From: UBA4207 sp964352405
Lineage (GTDB): Bacteria > Bdellovibrionota > Bacteriovoracia > Bacteriovoracales > Bacteriovoracaceae
NCBI GenBank assembly: GCA_964352405.1
Contig: CAYGRY010000030.1
Coordinates: 1-30,353 of the forward strand
DNA: 30,353 nucleotides
Direction of reading: 5' to 3'
The notes beneath the pieces were generated by a model. It was not told the DNA's origin, ran no database searches, and saw only the letters and a program-made list of their open reading frames with translations. Below, piece by piece: positions 17,711 through 25,369 of the stretch; within the stretch, counting starts at the first letter, position 1; every line of letters begins with the position of its first letter. The translations under genes and the position numbers were made by a program.

Positions 17711-18439
17711 ATGCATTTTACTAGGAAACTATTCATTATTTTGAGCATTTCAATATGTTCCAGCTCGCTGACGGCGACAACATTCATTCCTTTGCCCGTT
17801 GAAGATCAAATCGATGCTACAGACAGTGTTGTCTGGGCAACGAATGAAGGAAAAGCCTACAAGAAATTACCTTCAGGAGAAGTCGTAACTGAATATAGTT
17901 TTAAACTTTTGCAATCAAGTGGATTATCAGAACATAAAATTGTATCACCAAATGCGTTCAAAATTTTGGCTCCCGGTGGTCTTTGGCAAGGCCGTTTTTA
18001 TCAAGTTCATGGAGTTGCAGAATTTAAAAAAGGTGAGTCAGCATTATTATTCTTAAAACAAACTCCACATGGATGGTTTGTTAATAATTTATCAATGGGT
18101 AAATATAATATTATAGAAGATACCGAGGGCACTTGGTTTAAGAATACAGTTTTTCCAGACCATCCCAAGCTAGGCTTAATTTCTCTTAAACAAATGAATC
18201 AAATGTTAGAGCATAAATTCGAAACTCCGCTTGTTGGAATTGATATTGATAAATATGTTCATAAGACAATAGAAAACAAATTCAAAGACTCTAAAAACTC
18301 AAACTCTTCCTCAAGAAGACCAGCTTCTATTGAAGAAGCATTGGAGCCTAGTGAGTCTGGTTATGGAATCATGTGGATGATGTTCTTTTTGGGAATCCTT
18401 GGTTTCATTTATAGAGTAAGAGCTAAAAAACTAAATTGA
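17711..18439 (+). CDS. Exported protein with C-terminal membrane anchor, matrixin partner
   Basis: A 242-residue protein with a signal peptide (residues 5-20, KLFIILSISICSSSLTA) and a C-terminal hydrophobic segment (about 217-235, GIMWMMFFLGILGFIYR) followed by basic residues RVRAKK. The central domain includes PGGLWQGRFYQVHGVAEFKKGESALLFLK (cut here into PGGLWQGRF and FKKGESALLFL), a pattern I associate with small exported proteins encoded next to matrixin-type proteases in deltaproteobacteria-like genomes. The ATG at 17711 has GGGGA just upstream; an in-frame TTG at 17696 is less likely. It ends seven bases before the matrixin gene. Its biochemical role is unknown; a chaperone, inhibitor or anchor for the protease is possible, but that is inference. 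Confidence 0.75.
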   Translation: MHFTRKLFIILSISICSSSLTATTFIPLPVEDQIDATDSVVWATNEGKAYKKLPSGEVVTEYSFKLLQSSGLSEHKIVSPNAFKILAPGGLWQGRFYQVHGVAEFKKGESALLFLKQTPHGWFVNNLSMGKYNIIEDTEGTWFKNTVFPDHPKLGLISLKQMNQMLEHKFETPLVGIDIDKYVHKTIENKFKDSKNSNSSSRRPASIEEALEPSESGYGIMWMMFFLGILGFIYRVRAKKLN

Positions 18440-18446
18440 GGAAACG

Positions 18447-20252
18447 TTGATAAAAAAAATTATCATTTTATCAATATTGAATATGCTCTTTTTAGATCAA
18501 GCTTCTGCCTATACTAAAAATCGTGGTCAAAGTGGAAATGTTATTAAGTGGAAAGATGCTACGACAAACGTAAGTTTTGTCTTTCATCCAAGCTCAGGTT
18601 CTATTAACGAACAAAATGCATTCACGTCTTCATTATCTGAATGGTCTAATGCTCAGGCTATGACTCTGACACCGCTCATTGGCGGAGGTACACCTAGTGA
18701 AGATGTAAATGATGTTTACTTTAGTAGCAATGCTTCATTGTTTGGCGGTGGAGGTGTTGCAGCTGTAACGAATGTTACCTACGATTTTGATACTGGTGAA
18801 ATTCTTGAATCAGATATTATCGTCAATAGCTCTATGGGCTTAAGTGAAACTGTTGGATCAAGTAATTATGTGGGTGATGTTCTTGGTCATGAAATTGGTC
18901 ATGCCATTGGTCTTGGTCACTCTGAAGTAAAGCATTCATCCATGTTTTACTGGTTAACTCGTGGTCAAAATTCAATGTCACAAGATGATCTTGCAGGTGC
19001 ACATGCACTTTATCCAATTGGTAGTAGCTCAAAAGGTAAATTTACTGGTCGTGTTGCTGGCGGGGCCAATGTTGGTGTTTTTGGTGCACATGTTCAAGCG
19101 ATCTCAGAAAAAACAGGAAAAGTCGTTGCTTCAAACTTTAGTGAATCAAATGGTTCATTTGAAATTGATGGTTTGCCTTTGGATGACAACTATTTATTTT
19201 ATGTTTCTCCAACGAAAAATAAAAGCACCTTGCCTGAGTTTTACTCAGATATTAGATCGGACTTTTGTCCTTCTGGTTCAAGTTACAGAGGATCATTCTA
19301 TCAAAGCTGTCAAAGTTCAAAGCGAGGATACCCCCAAGCTTTAACTCTAAGTGCATCTGCACCCTCGATAGACTTGGGAACGGTTAGTATTCGTTGCGAC
19401 TTAGATGTTCCACAAAATTATCTGGCAGACAAAGAGATTCTTTTTGATATTCCATCTGTCGATTTATCAGGAAATCCTGGAAATAATATGGTCGGCTACA
19501 TTACACCAGACCAATTTAACTCTGGTGCGGCAGATCGTTTAAGAATAGATTTAACGAATTATGCGATGGGTGGTGCTTCAAATCTATATCTAGAATTTAA
19601 AGTAACATATCAATCCCTATATTCAGTCATGCACTTAACCGCTCAAGCCGAAAGAGCAAGTGTCGCTCAAGGTATTATTGATCCATTTAATGCTTCCTTT
19701 GCTACACTTGGCTCAGTCTCTGTTAATGACACTGATGGAAATCCAAATATGGAGCTTGTTGGTAAAATTCCTCTTTCAGTTTCAGCCGCTAATAATGATT
19801 TCGAAATCATTTTAACTCCGCAAACATTTGATGACTGGGAAGCTTCTGTTGGATCTTTTGGATCAGAAGATTTTTATTCAAGAAGAACACAATTTGCAGA
19901 CTCTCTTACTTTTTACCTACTGACTTATAGAATCGTACAAAACGTTTCTGGTAACTATGTTCATTACGCAGGCCCTGCACATACTAGTGCAAGTTCAAAT
20001 GTCTCTTGCTTAGATGCAGCTTCAACTTACACAATAGTTGGCAATGTCCAGCAGTCATCTGAAACTTCAGGAAGTAAAAGAAAGTCAAAGCAAGATGATG
20101 GTGGTTTCGCTTGTGGCAGTGTGAATATTTCATCCGATGGCGGTGGATCTGATGGAGGCGGTGGATTTATTAGTTTTTTAATTGGTTTAATTGCGATTTG
20201 TGTCATTAGCTCAAGTCAAAAGAAGGAAATCACTTGGTTTAGCGCATCATAG
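18447..20252 (+). CDS. Matrixin-type zinc metalloprotease, exported, with Gly-rich tail and anchor
   Basis: A 601-residue secreted protease. The TTG start at 18447 has GAGGA upstream and yields a proper signal peptide (IIILSILNMLFLDQASA, cleavage after about Ala21); the next ATG would destroy it. The catalytic domain (about 30-190) contains the metzincin zinc motif HEIGHAIGLGH at residues 148-158 and a Met-turn methionine at 166 (HSSMFYW). A carboxypeptidase-regulatory-like beta domain follows (about 197-255, GRVAGGANVGVFGAHVQAI). The rest is beta-rich with paired cysteines. The C-terminus has a Gly/Ser-rich run (DGGGSDGGGG), a hydrophobic segment (FISFLIGLIAICVI) and Lys residues: a sorting- or anchor-like tail. 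It probably degrades extracellular or envelope protein; the substrate is unknown. It is encoded just after its exported partner. Confidence 0.9.
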   Translation: MIKKIIILSILNMLFLDQASAYTKNRGQSGNVIKWKDATTNVSFVFHPSSGSINEQNAFTSSLSEWSNAQAMTLTPLIGGGTPSEDVNDVYFSSNASLFGGGGVAAVTNVTYDFDTGEILESDIIVNSSMGLSETVGSSNYVGDVLGHEIGHAIGLGHSEVKHSSMFYWLTRGQNSMSQDDLAGAHALYPIGSSSKGKFTGRVAGGANVGVFGAHVQAISEKTGKVVASNFSESNGSFEIDGLPLDDNYLFYVSPTKNKSTLPEFYSDIRSDFCPSGSSYRGSFYQSCQSSKRGYPQALTLSASAPSIDLGTVSIRCDLDVPQNYLADKEILFDIPSVDLSGNPGNNMVGYITPDQFNSGAADRLRIDLTNYAMGGASNLYLEFKVTYQSLYSVMHLTAQAERASVAQGIIDPFNASFATLGSVSVNDTDGNPNMELVGKIPLSVSAANNDFEIILTPQTFDDWEASVGSFGSEDFYSRRTQFADSLTFYLLTYRIVQNVSGNYVHYAGPAHTSASSNVSCLDAASTYTIVGNVQQSSETSGSKRKSKQDDGGFACGSVNISSDGGGSDGGGGFISFLIGLIAICVISSSQKKEITWFSAS

Positions 20253-20262
20253 AGGTCATAAT

Positions 20263-20285
20263 AAATATAAGTTTGACTTATGTTT
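20263..20285 (+). other. A+T-rich hairpin between matrixin and AMIN genes
   Basis: ATAAGT, loop TTG, ACTTAT at 20267-20281, extended outward by AAA/TTT and one T-G pair to about ten pairs. Only a short T-run follows, so it could be a weak terminator or mRNA-end structure for the matrixin gene. Confidence 0.3.
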
Positions 20286-20297
20286 TAGGTGGTCTCG

Positions 20298-20792
20298 ATG
20301 TCCAATAAAATTAAAAATTTATACATTTTAATATTACTGTCTTTATGTGTAATACCAATTGTTGCATCAGCCCAAAATCTTGTTGAAGAAAGAATCAGAA
20401 GAATTAGTGATCGAAAAAAATCAGTGTTTTTAAATAGAGGGATCTTCCACAATGGTGGACCAAGTAATCCCTCAAGTCTTAAAGCAGTGCGCCACTCGTA
20501 TAATCAAAAACTTGGCTACGAAAGACTTGTCATGGACTTTGAAACAGCTAAAGTTCCAAGAATCTATGGCCATATTGCAACGGGTGATAAGAAGCTCTAT
20601 TTAGACTTATTCGACACACAAATTAAAGGTGCTATTGGATCTTTTGGTAGCAGCAAATATGTTGAAACTATTAACTTTTTTCCAATCTCATCAGATACAC
20701 TTTCAGTAGAAATTCACTTTAAACAAAGTGTCAGCGTTGATATCTTCTATCTAGAATCACCGGGGCGTTTTGTGATAGACGTCAAGGGTTAG
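20298..20792 (+). CDS. Small exported AMIN-domain protein
   Basis: A 164-residue protein with a signal peptide (ILILLSLCVIPIVASA, cleavage near residue 23) and a single AMIN-like domain in the second half: YERLVMDFETAKVPRIYGH, LYLDLFDTQIKG and the closing YLESPGRFVIDVKG, which matches the typical AMIN ending (aromatic, Pro, Arg, VIDV). AMIN domains localise envelope proteins such as PilQ and AmiC to peptidoglycan or the septum. The ATG at 20298 has AGGTGG upstream; a GTG nine bases earlier is in frame but too close to this site. It stands alone, without an amidase or secretin domain, so its function is open. It lies 45 bases after the matrixin gene and 55 before lon. Confidence 0.72.
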   Translation: MSNKIKNLYILILLSLCVIPIVASAQNLVEERIRRISDRKKSVFLNRGIFHNGGPSNPSSLKAVRHSYNQKLGYERLVMDFETAKVPRIYGHIATGDKKLYLDLFDTQIKGAIGSFGSSKYVETINFFPISSDTLSVEIHFKQSVSVDIFYLESPGRFVIDVKG

Positions 20793-20847
20793 ATCACTAG
20801 AATTCGACCTCGGTCTTTTTATCAATCTCTTACAGGAGCATGAACCC

Positions 20848-23367
20848 ATGTCTGACATGGATAATGATTATCAAGTGCAAATAAAACCAGAAGCTGCGGA
20901 GTTAACAAAACTTCCAGAAACAGTGGTCGTTATACCGATCATGAATAGTCCAATTTTTCCGGGAATGATTGCACCTATCATTTTATCGGAAGATAAATTC
21001 ACACCAGAACTAGATCAACAATTGCTACGTTCAGGCTATGTTGCTCTTAACTTGGTTAAGCAAGATTTAAAAAATGAAGATGGTGAGATGATTCCTGAAG
21101 AGGAAATTGATCTTGAAAGTCGTGAGATCAGAACACGTGACATTTATAAAGTCGGTGTTTTGTGTAAGGTTGTTAAAAAATTAAAACTTCCAGATGGATC
21201 AGTAAACGTACTTGTTCATGGTGTGAAGAGATATAGAATTTCAGAGTTTGTAAAAGAAGAGCCAATCATTCAAGCTAAATTTGAAGTCTTCGAAGATATT
21301 ATTGAAACCGATGAAGAGTTGGATGCCTACACACGTTCAGTTATCAATCAGGTTAAACGCCTTTCCGAAATCAATCCTTATTTTAATGAAGAGATGAAAT
21401 TAGCAATGCTAAACTCACCTTCTCCAGGAGCGTTGGCAGACTTAGTGGCCTTTGCTCTTTCTCTTGATATTCCAGAGGCTCAAGACTTCTTAGAGTCACT
21501 CGTTGTAAAAAAACGTTTTGGTAAACTTTTGATTTATCTTAAGCGTGAAAAAGACGTTGCAGATATCCAAAAGAAAATTTCTGATGAAGTAAATGATAAG
21601 GTTAATAAATATCAAAGAGAATATTTCCTACGTGAACAATTAAAAGTTATTCGTAGTGAACTTGGCATGGAAGAAGACGAGAAATCTCGTGATTTGAAAA
21701 TTATTAAAGAAAAACTTAGTAAAATGGAAATGCCAGAGCAGGCTAAAAAAGCTGCTCTCGAAGAGCTTGAAAGACTTGAAGCCATTCCAGATTCATCACC
21801 CGAATATAACGTAGCTAGAACATATCTTAATTGGATGGTTGATCTTCCTTGGGATACTTCAACAGAAGATAAAATTGATATTCCTGCTGCAAAAAAGATT
21901 TTAGAAAAAGATCACTATGGTCTTGAGAAAGCAAAAGAGCGGATTTTAGAGTTTTTAGCTGTACGCAAACTTAAGCCTAACTATGATGGAACTATCCTAT
22001 GTCTTTCAGGACCTCCCGGTGTTGGTAAAACTTCTCTTGGTAAGAGTATTGCTGAGAGTTTAGGTCGTAAGTTCTATCGATTCTCGCTCGGTGGGATGCG
22101 CGATGAAGCTGAGATCAAAGGGCACAGAAGAACATATGTCGGTGCGATGCCTGGCCGTATTATTCAAGCCCTAAAACGTGTTGAAGTGAATAACCCAGTC
22201 ATCATGCTCGATGAAATTGATAAGCTTGGAAATAGTTATCAAGGTGATCCAGCATCGGCTTTACTTGAAGTTCTTGATCCTGAGCAAAATTCTACTTTTA
22301 TTGATAACTACTTAGATCTTCCATTTGATTTATCTAAAGTTCTTTTTATTGCAACGGCTAACTATATTGGCGAAATACCAGAGCCTTTACTAGATCGTAT
22401 GGAAGTATTAGAGCTCTCTGGATACACGATTGAAGAGAAAGTGAATATTGCTATTAAATGGGTTATTCCAAAGCAACTAAAAAAACATGGTTTAGCAAAA
22501 AGCGACTTTTCACTTGGCGCACCCGTTTTGAAAAAACTTGTTAGTGATTATGCTCGAGAACCTGGTGTTCGTGTGATGGAACAAATGATTGCTAAGCTTT
22601 GTCGAAAAGCAGCGCTTGATAAAGTTTCATCGAAAAGAGCTAAAAAGTTTGTACCGAAACTTTCGGATCTTGAGTCACTACTTGGATCTGCAAGATACGA
22701 AACAGAAAAAGCAGACAAGGTACAAAGACCAGGCGTAGTGACAGGCCTTGCGTGGACTGCCTACGGCGGTGATATTCTTTCTATTGAAACATTACCGTTA
22801 AAAGGTAAAGGTGGATTTAGACTAACGGGTCAGCTTGGCGACGTTATGAATGAATCGGCTAGCCTTGCTTACAGCTATGTTCGTAAGCTCTTACAAGAAG
22901 AGCTGGATCACTTAGAAGCGAAGAAGGTAGCTGGTAAGGGCAAGAAAAAATCTGGCAAAAAACCTGTTGCTCCAAAAACAGAAGAAACCAAAGAAGTGAT
23001 TGAAGAAGCCGATGACTTTTTATCAACTCATGAAGTTCACCTTCACCTACCTGCAGGAGCGACACCTAAAGACGGACCATCTGCTGGTATAACGATGGCG
23101 CTTGCTCTTTATAGTCTTGCAACGAACAAAAGACTTAAAGCTGGCCTTGCTATGACTGGTGAGTTGTCGTTAACGGGCAAAGTTCTACCTGTTGGCGGTA
23201 TTAAAGAGAAAGTCTTGGCCGCGAAGCGAGCAGGGATTAGAACAATCATTTTACCAAAGCAAAATGAAAAGGATCTGAAAGAGGTTCCTGAGCGTCACCG
23301 CAAAGGAATGAAATTCTATCCTGTGGCTCATTTTGATGAGGTTTTAAAGGTTGCTCTAGGTAAATAA
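20848..23367 (+). CDS. lon: ATP-dependent Lon protease
   Basis: AAA+ serine protease that degrades misfolded and regulatory proteins in the cytoplasm. The 839 residues comprise the LonB-fold substrate-binding N domain (about 25-225, VVVIPIMNSPIFPGM), a coiled helical region, the AAA+ module with Walker A GPPGVGKT at 388-395, Walker B VIMLDEIDKLG and the GGMRDEAEIKGHRRTYVGA segment, and the protease domain with Ser745 in PKDGPSAG and Lys788 in GGIKEKVLAAK (spacing 43, as in E. coli 679/722). About 34 extra residues, rich in Lys, precede the catalytic serine (around 688-727). AGGAG lies nine bases before the ATG; another ATG at 20840 is out of frame. The stop overlaps the methyltransferase start (TAATG). 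Confidence 0.97.
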   Translation: MSDMDNDYQVQIKPEAAELTKLPETVVVIPIMNSPIFPGMIAPIILSEDKFTPELDQQLLRSGYVALNLVKQDLKNEDGEMIPEEEIDLESREIRTRDIYKVGVLCKVVKKLKLPDGSVNVLVHGVKRYRISEFVKEEPIIQAKFEVFEDIIETDEELDAYTRSVINQVKRLSEINPYFNEEMKLAMLNSPSPGALADLVAFALSLDIPEAQDFLESLVVKKRFGKLLIYLKREKDVADIQKKISDEVNDKVNKYQREYFLREQLKVIRSELGMEEDEKSRDLKIIKEKLSKMEMPEQAKKAALEELERLEAIPDSSPEYNVARTYLNWMVDLPWDTSTEDKIDIPAAKKILEKDHYGLEKAKERILEFLAVRKLKPNYDGTILCLSGPPGVGKTSLGKSIAESLGRKFYRFSLGGMRDEAEIKGHRRTYVGAMPGRIIQALKRVEVNNPVIMLDEIDKLGNSYQGDPASALLEVLDPEQNSTFIDNYLDLPFDLSKVLFIATANYIGEIPEPLLDRMEVLELSGYTIEEKVNIAIKWVIPKQLKKHGLAKSDFSLGAPVLKKLVSDYAREPGVRVMEQMIAKLCRKAALDKVSSKRAKKFVPKLSDLESLLGSARYETEKADKVQRPGVVTGLAWTAYGGDILSIETLPLKGKGGFRLTGQLGDVMNESASLAYSYVRKLLQEELDHLEAKKVAGKGKKKSGKKPVAPKTEETKEVIEEADDFLSTHEVHLHLPAGATPKDGPSAGITMALALYSLATNKRLKAGLAMTGELSLTGKVLPVGGIKEKVLAAKRAGIRTIILPKQNEKDLKEVPERHRKGMKFYPVAHFDEVLKVALGK

Positions 23368-24197
23368 TGAGTAGACTGATTAATTCATTGGCTAGAAGAA
23401 GATGGTTAAAAAGAATAATCCATCCTCTTCTTCCCGCCATGAATTCTTTAGAAATTAGCGGTAAAGGCAATTTCTTTTACTGTACCAAAGACTTTACCGG
23501 TCCCTCATTTTACGTCATGTATGACGGTGAAAAAGCATTCTATCAGTATGAAAAAATCAACAAAGATAGTATCGAAAAGAGTCTCGATAATTCGAAGGTA
23601 TTCTTTGATATCGGCTCAAACATCGGTTTGTTTAGTATCTATTTCAAGCTCAAGTTTCCAGAGTTAGAGGTTCATGCTTTCGAGCCTGAGCCTTTAAATA
23701 TTCGATGTTTAGAATCCAGCATTGAAAGCTTTAAACTCAGTAACTTTAAGCTGAATAAAATTGGTCTGTCAGATGAAGAATGTGAAACAAAACTCTATGT
23801 CGATCCTGTTAATATGGGAGGAGCTTCGGTCTCTCAAAGTAGTGGAGATAGAGTTGCTATAACTATTAATATTTCTACTTTAGATAAATATGTAGAAAGC
23901 CATCATATTCAAAACATAGACGTTATTAAAATTGACGTTGAAGGTTTGGAGGAAAAAATTATTGATGGCGCAGCTGAGAGCTTAAAAAAGTACAAACCTT
24001 TAATCATATTTGAATGCATTCATAATGAGTTGAAATCAAATAATGTCGTTCGTGCGATTAAAAAAATTGGTAAAAATTTTTCTATTGAACAAGTTAAAAC
24101 ACAAAAAATGATTAACCCTGATGACTTCGAAAGTTTTGCTGAAGATGAGTTCAAAAATGGCTTAGTAGGCACTGAGTATTTAATTAGGTTCCAATAA
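23367..24197 (+). CDS. FkbM-family SAM-dependent methyltransferase
   Basis: A 276-residue class I methyltransferase. SAM-binding motif I is FFDIGSNIGLF (around 79-89), the acidic residue ending strand 2 is Glu106 in HAFEPEP, and the FkbM hallmark IKIDVEGLEEKIIDGA lies at about 187-202, followed by PLIIFEC. FkbM enzymes usually methylate a hydroxyl of a sugar or lipid; the acceptor here cannot be read from the sequence. A short basic N-terminus (RRRWLKRIIHPLL) may be an amphipathic membrane-associated helix. The ATG shares one base with the lon stop (TAATG), so it is translationally coupled to lon although no functional link is known. It ends at a strong hairpin terminator. Confidence 0.88.
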   Translation: MSRLINSLARRRWLKRIIHPLLPAMNSLEISGKGNFFYCTKDFTGPSFYVMYDGEKAFYQYEKINKDSIEKSLDNSKVFFDIGSNIGLFSIYFKLKFPELEVHAFEPEPLNIRCLESSIESFKLSNFKLNKIGLSDEECETKLYVDPVNMGGASVSQSSGDRVAITINISTLDKYVESHHIQNIDVIKIDVEGLEEKIIDGAAESLKKYKPLIIFECIHNELKSNNVVRAIKKIGKNFSIEQVKTQKMINPDDFESFAEDEFKNGLVGTEYLIRFQ

Positions 24198-24200
24198 AAA

Positions 24201-24228
24201 AAGGCTCCCAAAAGGAGCCTTTTCTTTA
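24201..24228. terminator. Bidirectional terminator between the methyltransferase and rpoZ
   Basis: AAGGCTCC, loop CAAAA, GGAGCCTT: an eight-pair stem with an A-run before it and TTTTCTTT after it, so it can end transcripts from both sides. It serves the convergent plus-strand methyltransferase gene (stop at 24197) and minus-strand rpoZ (stop at 24247). Confidence 0.9.
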
Positions 24229-24246
24229 TCTATTAAAAATTAAAAT

Positions 24247-24459
24247 CTAGAATTCGTCAGAGTCATACTCGCTCATAGGAGCATGTTTAACTTTTCCAGC
24301 AGCAATTTCACGAAGTGCTGTTACTACTTCTTTGTTCTTGCTTTTAACAAGTTGGTCAGCACCATCACGTAATTGTTTTACACGCTTAGTTGCCAAATGA
24401 ACCAATTCATAACGGTTTTCAACTTTTTCAAGACAGTCTTCAATCGTTACACGAGCCAT
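24247..24459 (-). CDS. rpoZ: RNA polymerase omega subunit
   Basis: Small subunit that wraps the beta' C-terminus and helps RNA polymerase assembly. It has 70 residues. The N-terminus MARVTIEDCLEKVENRYELV and the following ATKRVKQL, then VVTALREIAAGKV, match the family closely; the C-terminal tail is short and acidic (EYDSDEF). AGGTGA lies just upstream of the ATG. It has its own near-consensus promoter and is monocistronic, since it ends at a terminator. In many bacteria rpoZ follows gmk and precedes spoT; here neither is adjacent. Confidence 0.95.
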   Translation of the reverse strand: MARVTIEDCLEKVENRYELVHLATKRVKQLRDGADQLVKSKNKEVVTALREIAAGKVKHAPMSEYDSDEF

Positions 24460-24495
24460 ATTTCACCTATCTTTGGGTAGTTAGAACGAAACACT

Positions 24496-24524
24496 TTTAT
24501 AATCTTGTGCCAGACGTTTGTCAA
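24496..24524 (-). promoter_or_regulatory. Sigma-70-type promoter of rpoZ
   Basis: On the minus strand, TTGACA (24524-24519) and TATAAA (24501-24496) are separated by exactly 17 bases. This near-consensus pair lies about 36 bases before the rpoZ start codon, so the transcript leader is about 30 bases. Confidence 0.78.
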
Positions 24525-24619
24525 AAAGCACTTTCTGATAATTTAACTTAATAAATTCAAATACATACAAGGTGAATTAAGGAGTGAGTTTTGTAATCAT
24601 CAAGCTAAGAGAGGGCAGC

Positions 24620-24853
24620 ATGGATATAATCGTTCTTGGGCAGTGCAGGAAAATTTTCACAGATTTTGCTGTTTTCAATTTTAATGGTTATTGGCACAGC
24701 AATAAAATTTCACAAATAAGAGTTTGCTCTGAATTTGATTGGATTAAAAATGATGATTATATCCTCCAACTTAAAGTCGACTGTGTCGAGGATAAGATAC
24801 TTTGGACCAAACTCGTTAGGGCCAAAACACTTTCAGCAATTAGTCGACTTTAA
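24620..24853 (+). CDS. Small hypothetical protein
   Basis: A possible 77-residue protein that I do not recognise. The ATG at 24620 has GAGAGGG four bases upstream; an in-frame GTG at 24584 overlaps an AAGGAG and is therefore too close to it. The sequence has mixed beta character with several aromatics and three cysteines (FNFNGYWHSNKISQIRVCS; ILQLKVDCVEDKILW), and no signal peptide or membrane segment. It fills the space between divergent rpoZ and the convergent exported-protein gene and overlaps the latter's 3' end by 14 bases. No clear promoter is seen. It could be a real small gene or chance ORF. Confidence 0.42.
   Translation: MDIIVLGQCRKIFTDFAVFNFNGYWHSNKISQIRVCSEFDWIKNDDYILQLKVDCVEDKILWTKLVRAKTLSAISRL
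24771..24853. repeat. 12-base perfect inverted repeat at tail-to-tail gene ends
   Basis: TTAAAGTCGACT at 24771-24782 and its exact reverse complement AGTCGACTTTAA at 24842-24853 enclose 59 bases. Both arms contain the self-complementary AGTCGACT. The second arm covers the stop codons of both convergent reading frames. A long-range mRNA hairpin is possible on either strand. Confidence 0.5.
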
Positions 24854-25247
24854 CTGAAACTAAATCGCCAATCATTGGAGCTTCAATATCAACCATTGGT
24901 GCGTCGACATTATTTTCAAAGCTCTGCAAAGTTGCAATAGAAGCATTGTCTTCTGAGTGAATAACTTTAAGCTCACCGATTTTGATTTTATAGTTATATC
25001 GCTTCTTTGAAGCATAAGGATCTAACTGAGAAATTTGACGATAGATACTTAGGACGTTTCCACTCTCAAGGCCTTGAGTTGACCCCATATTGACGTAAAA
25101 ATTCTTTTTAATGACCTGATTCTCATATCCCATCGGAAGATCATGGCCAATAGAATAAATAATATAGTCTTTTGCGATGGCCATGCTAGCCGTGAATAAA
25201 AAACTCACAATCAGCATAAAAGGTAAAAAATGTTGCAGGCGTTTCAT
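24840..25247 (-). CDS. Small exported protein with FlgT C-terminal-like domain
   Basis: A 135-residue periplasmic or envelope protein. The ATG at 25247 is chosen because GAGGGAG precedes it by three bases and it opens directly into a signal peptide (HFLPFMLIVSFLFTASMAIA, cleavage near residue 25); in-frame starts further upstream lack both. The mature part reads YVNMGSTQGLESGNVLSIYR, then KIGELKVIHSEDNASIATL and IGDLVSVKVD. This 'N-G-G-V-G-D-V-Y-R ... IGELEV ... ARV ... VGD' pattern is that of the FlgT C-terminal domain and similar small beta-barrel envelope domains. Function is unknown; the match is to a fold, not to a named flagellar gene. It lies 122 bases downstream of the solute-binding lipoprotein gene, from which a hairpin separates it. 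Confidence 0.72.
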   Translation of the reverse strand: MKRLQHFLPFMLIVSFLFTASMAIAKDYIIYSIGHDLPMGYENQVIKKNFYVNMGSTQGLESGNVLSIYRQISQLDPYASKKRYNYKIKIGELKVIHSEDNASIATLQSFENNVDAPMVDIEAPMIGDLVSVKVD

Positions 25248-25333
25248 AAGCTCCCTCGGTTGCAGGCGGGGTGTGCCTACAATCCATATCGGAAACTTTT
25301 CTAAGACGATGAAGTTGCTCAAGTTATTGCATG

Positions 25334-25358
25334 GACCTAGGCAATCTTTACCTAGGTC
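25334..25358. other. Perfect hairpin between the lipoprotein gene and the FlgT-C-like gene
   Basis: GACCTAGG at 25334-25341 and CCTAGGTC at 25351-25358 form an eight-pair perfect stem around a nine-base loop, 12 bases beyond the stop of the solute-binding protein gene (minus strand). No T-run follows on the minus strand, so it may be a transcript-end stabiliser, a weak terminator or a protein-binding palindrome. A separate 12-base palindrome, AATAAGCTTATT at 25363-25374, overlaps that stop codon. Confidence 0.5.
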
Positions 25359-25369
25359 AATAAATAAGC

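Noticed and set aside
18961..19344. 127-codon plus-strand frame inside the matrixin gene
   Set aside because: It is a shifted frame within a clear protease/beta-domain coding region, and the main frame is unbroken.
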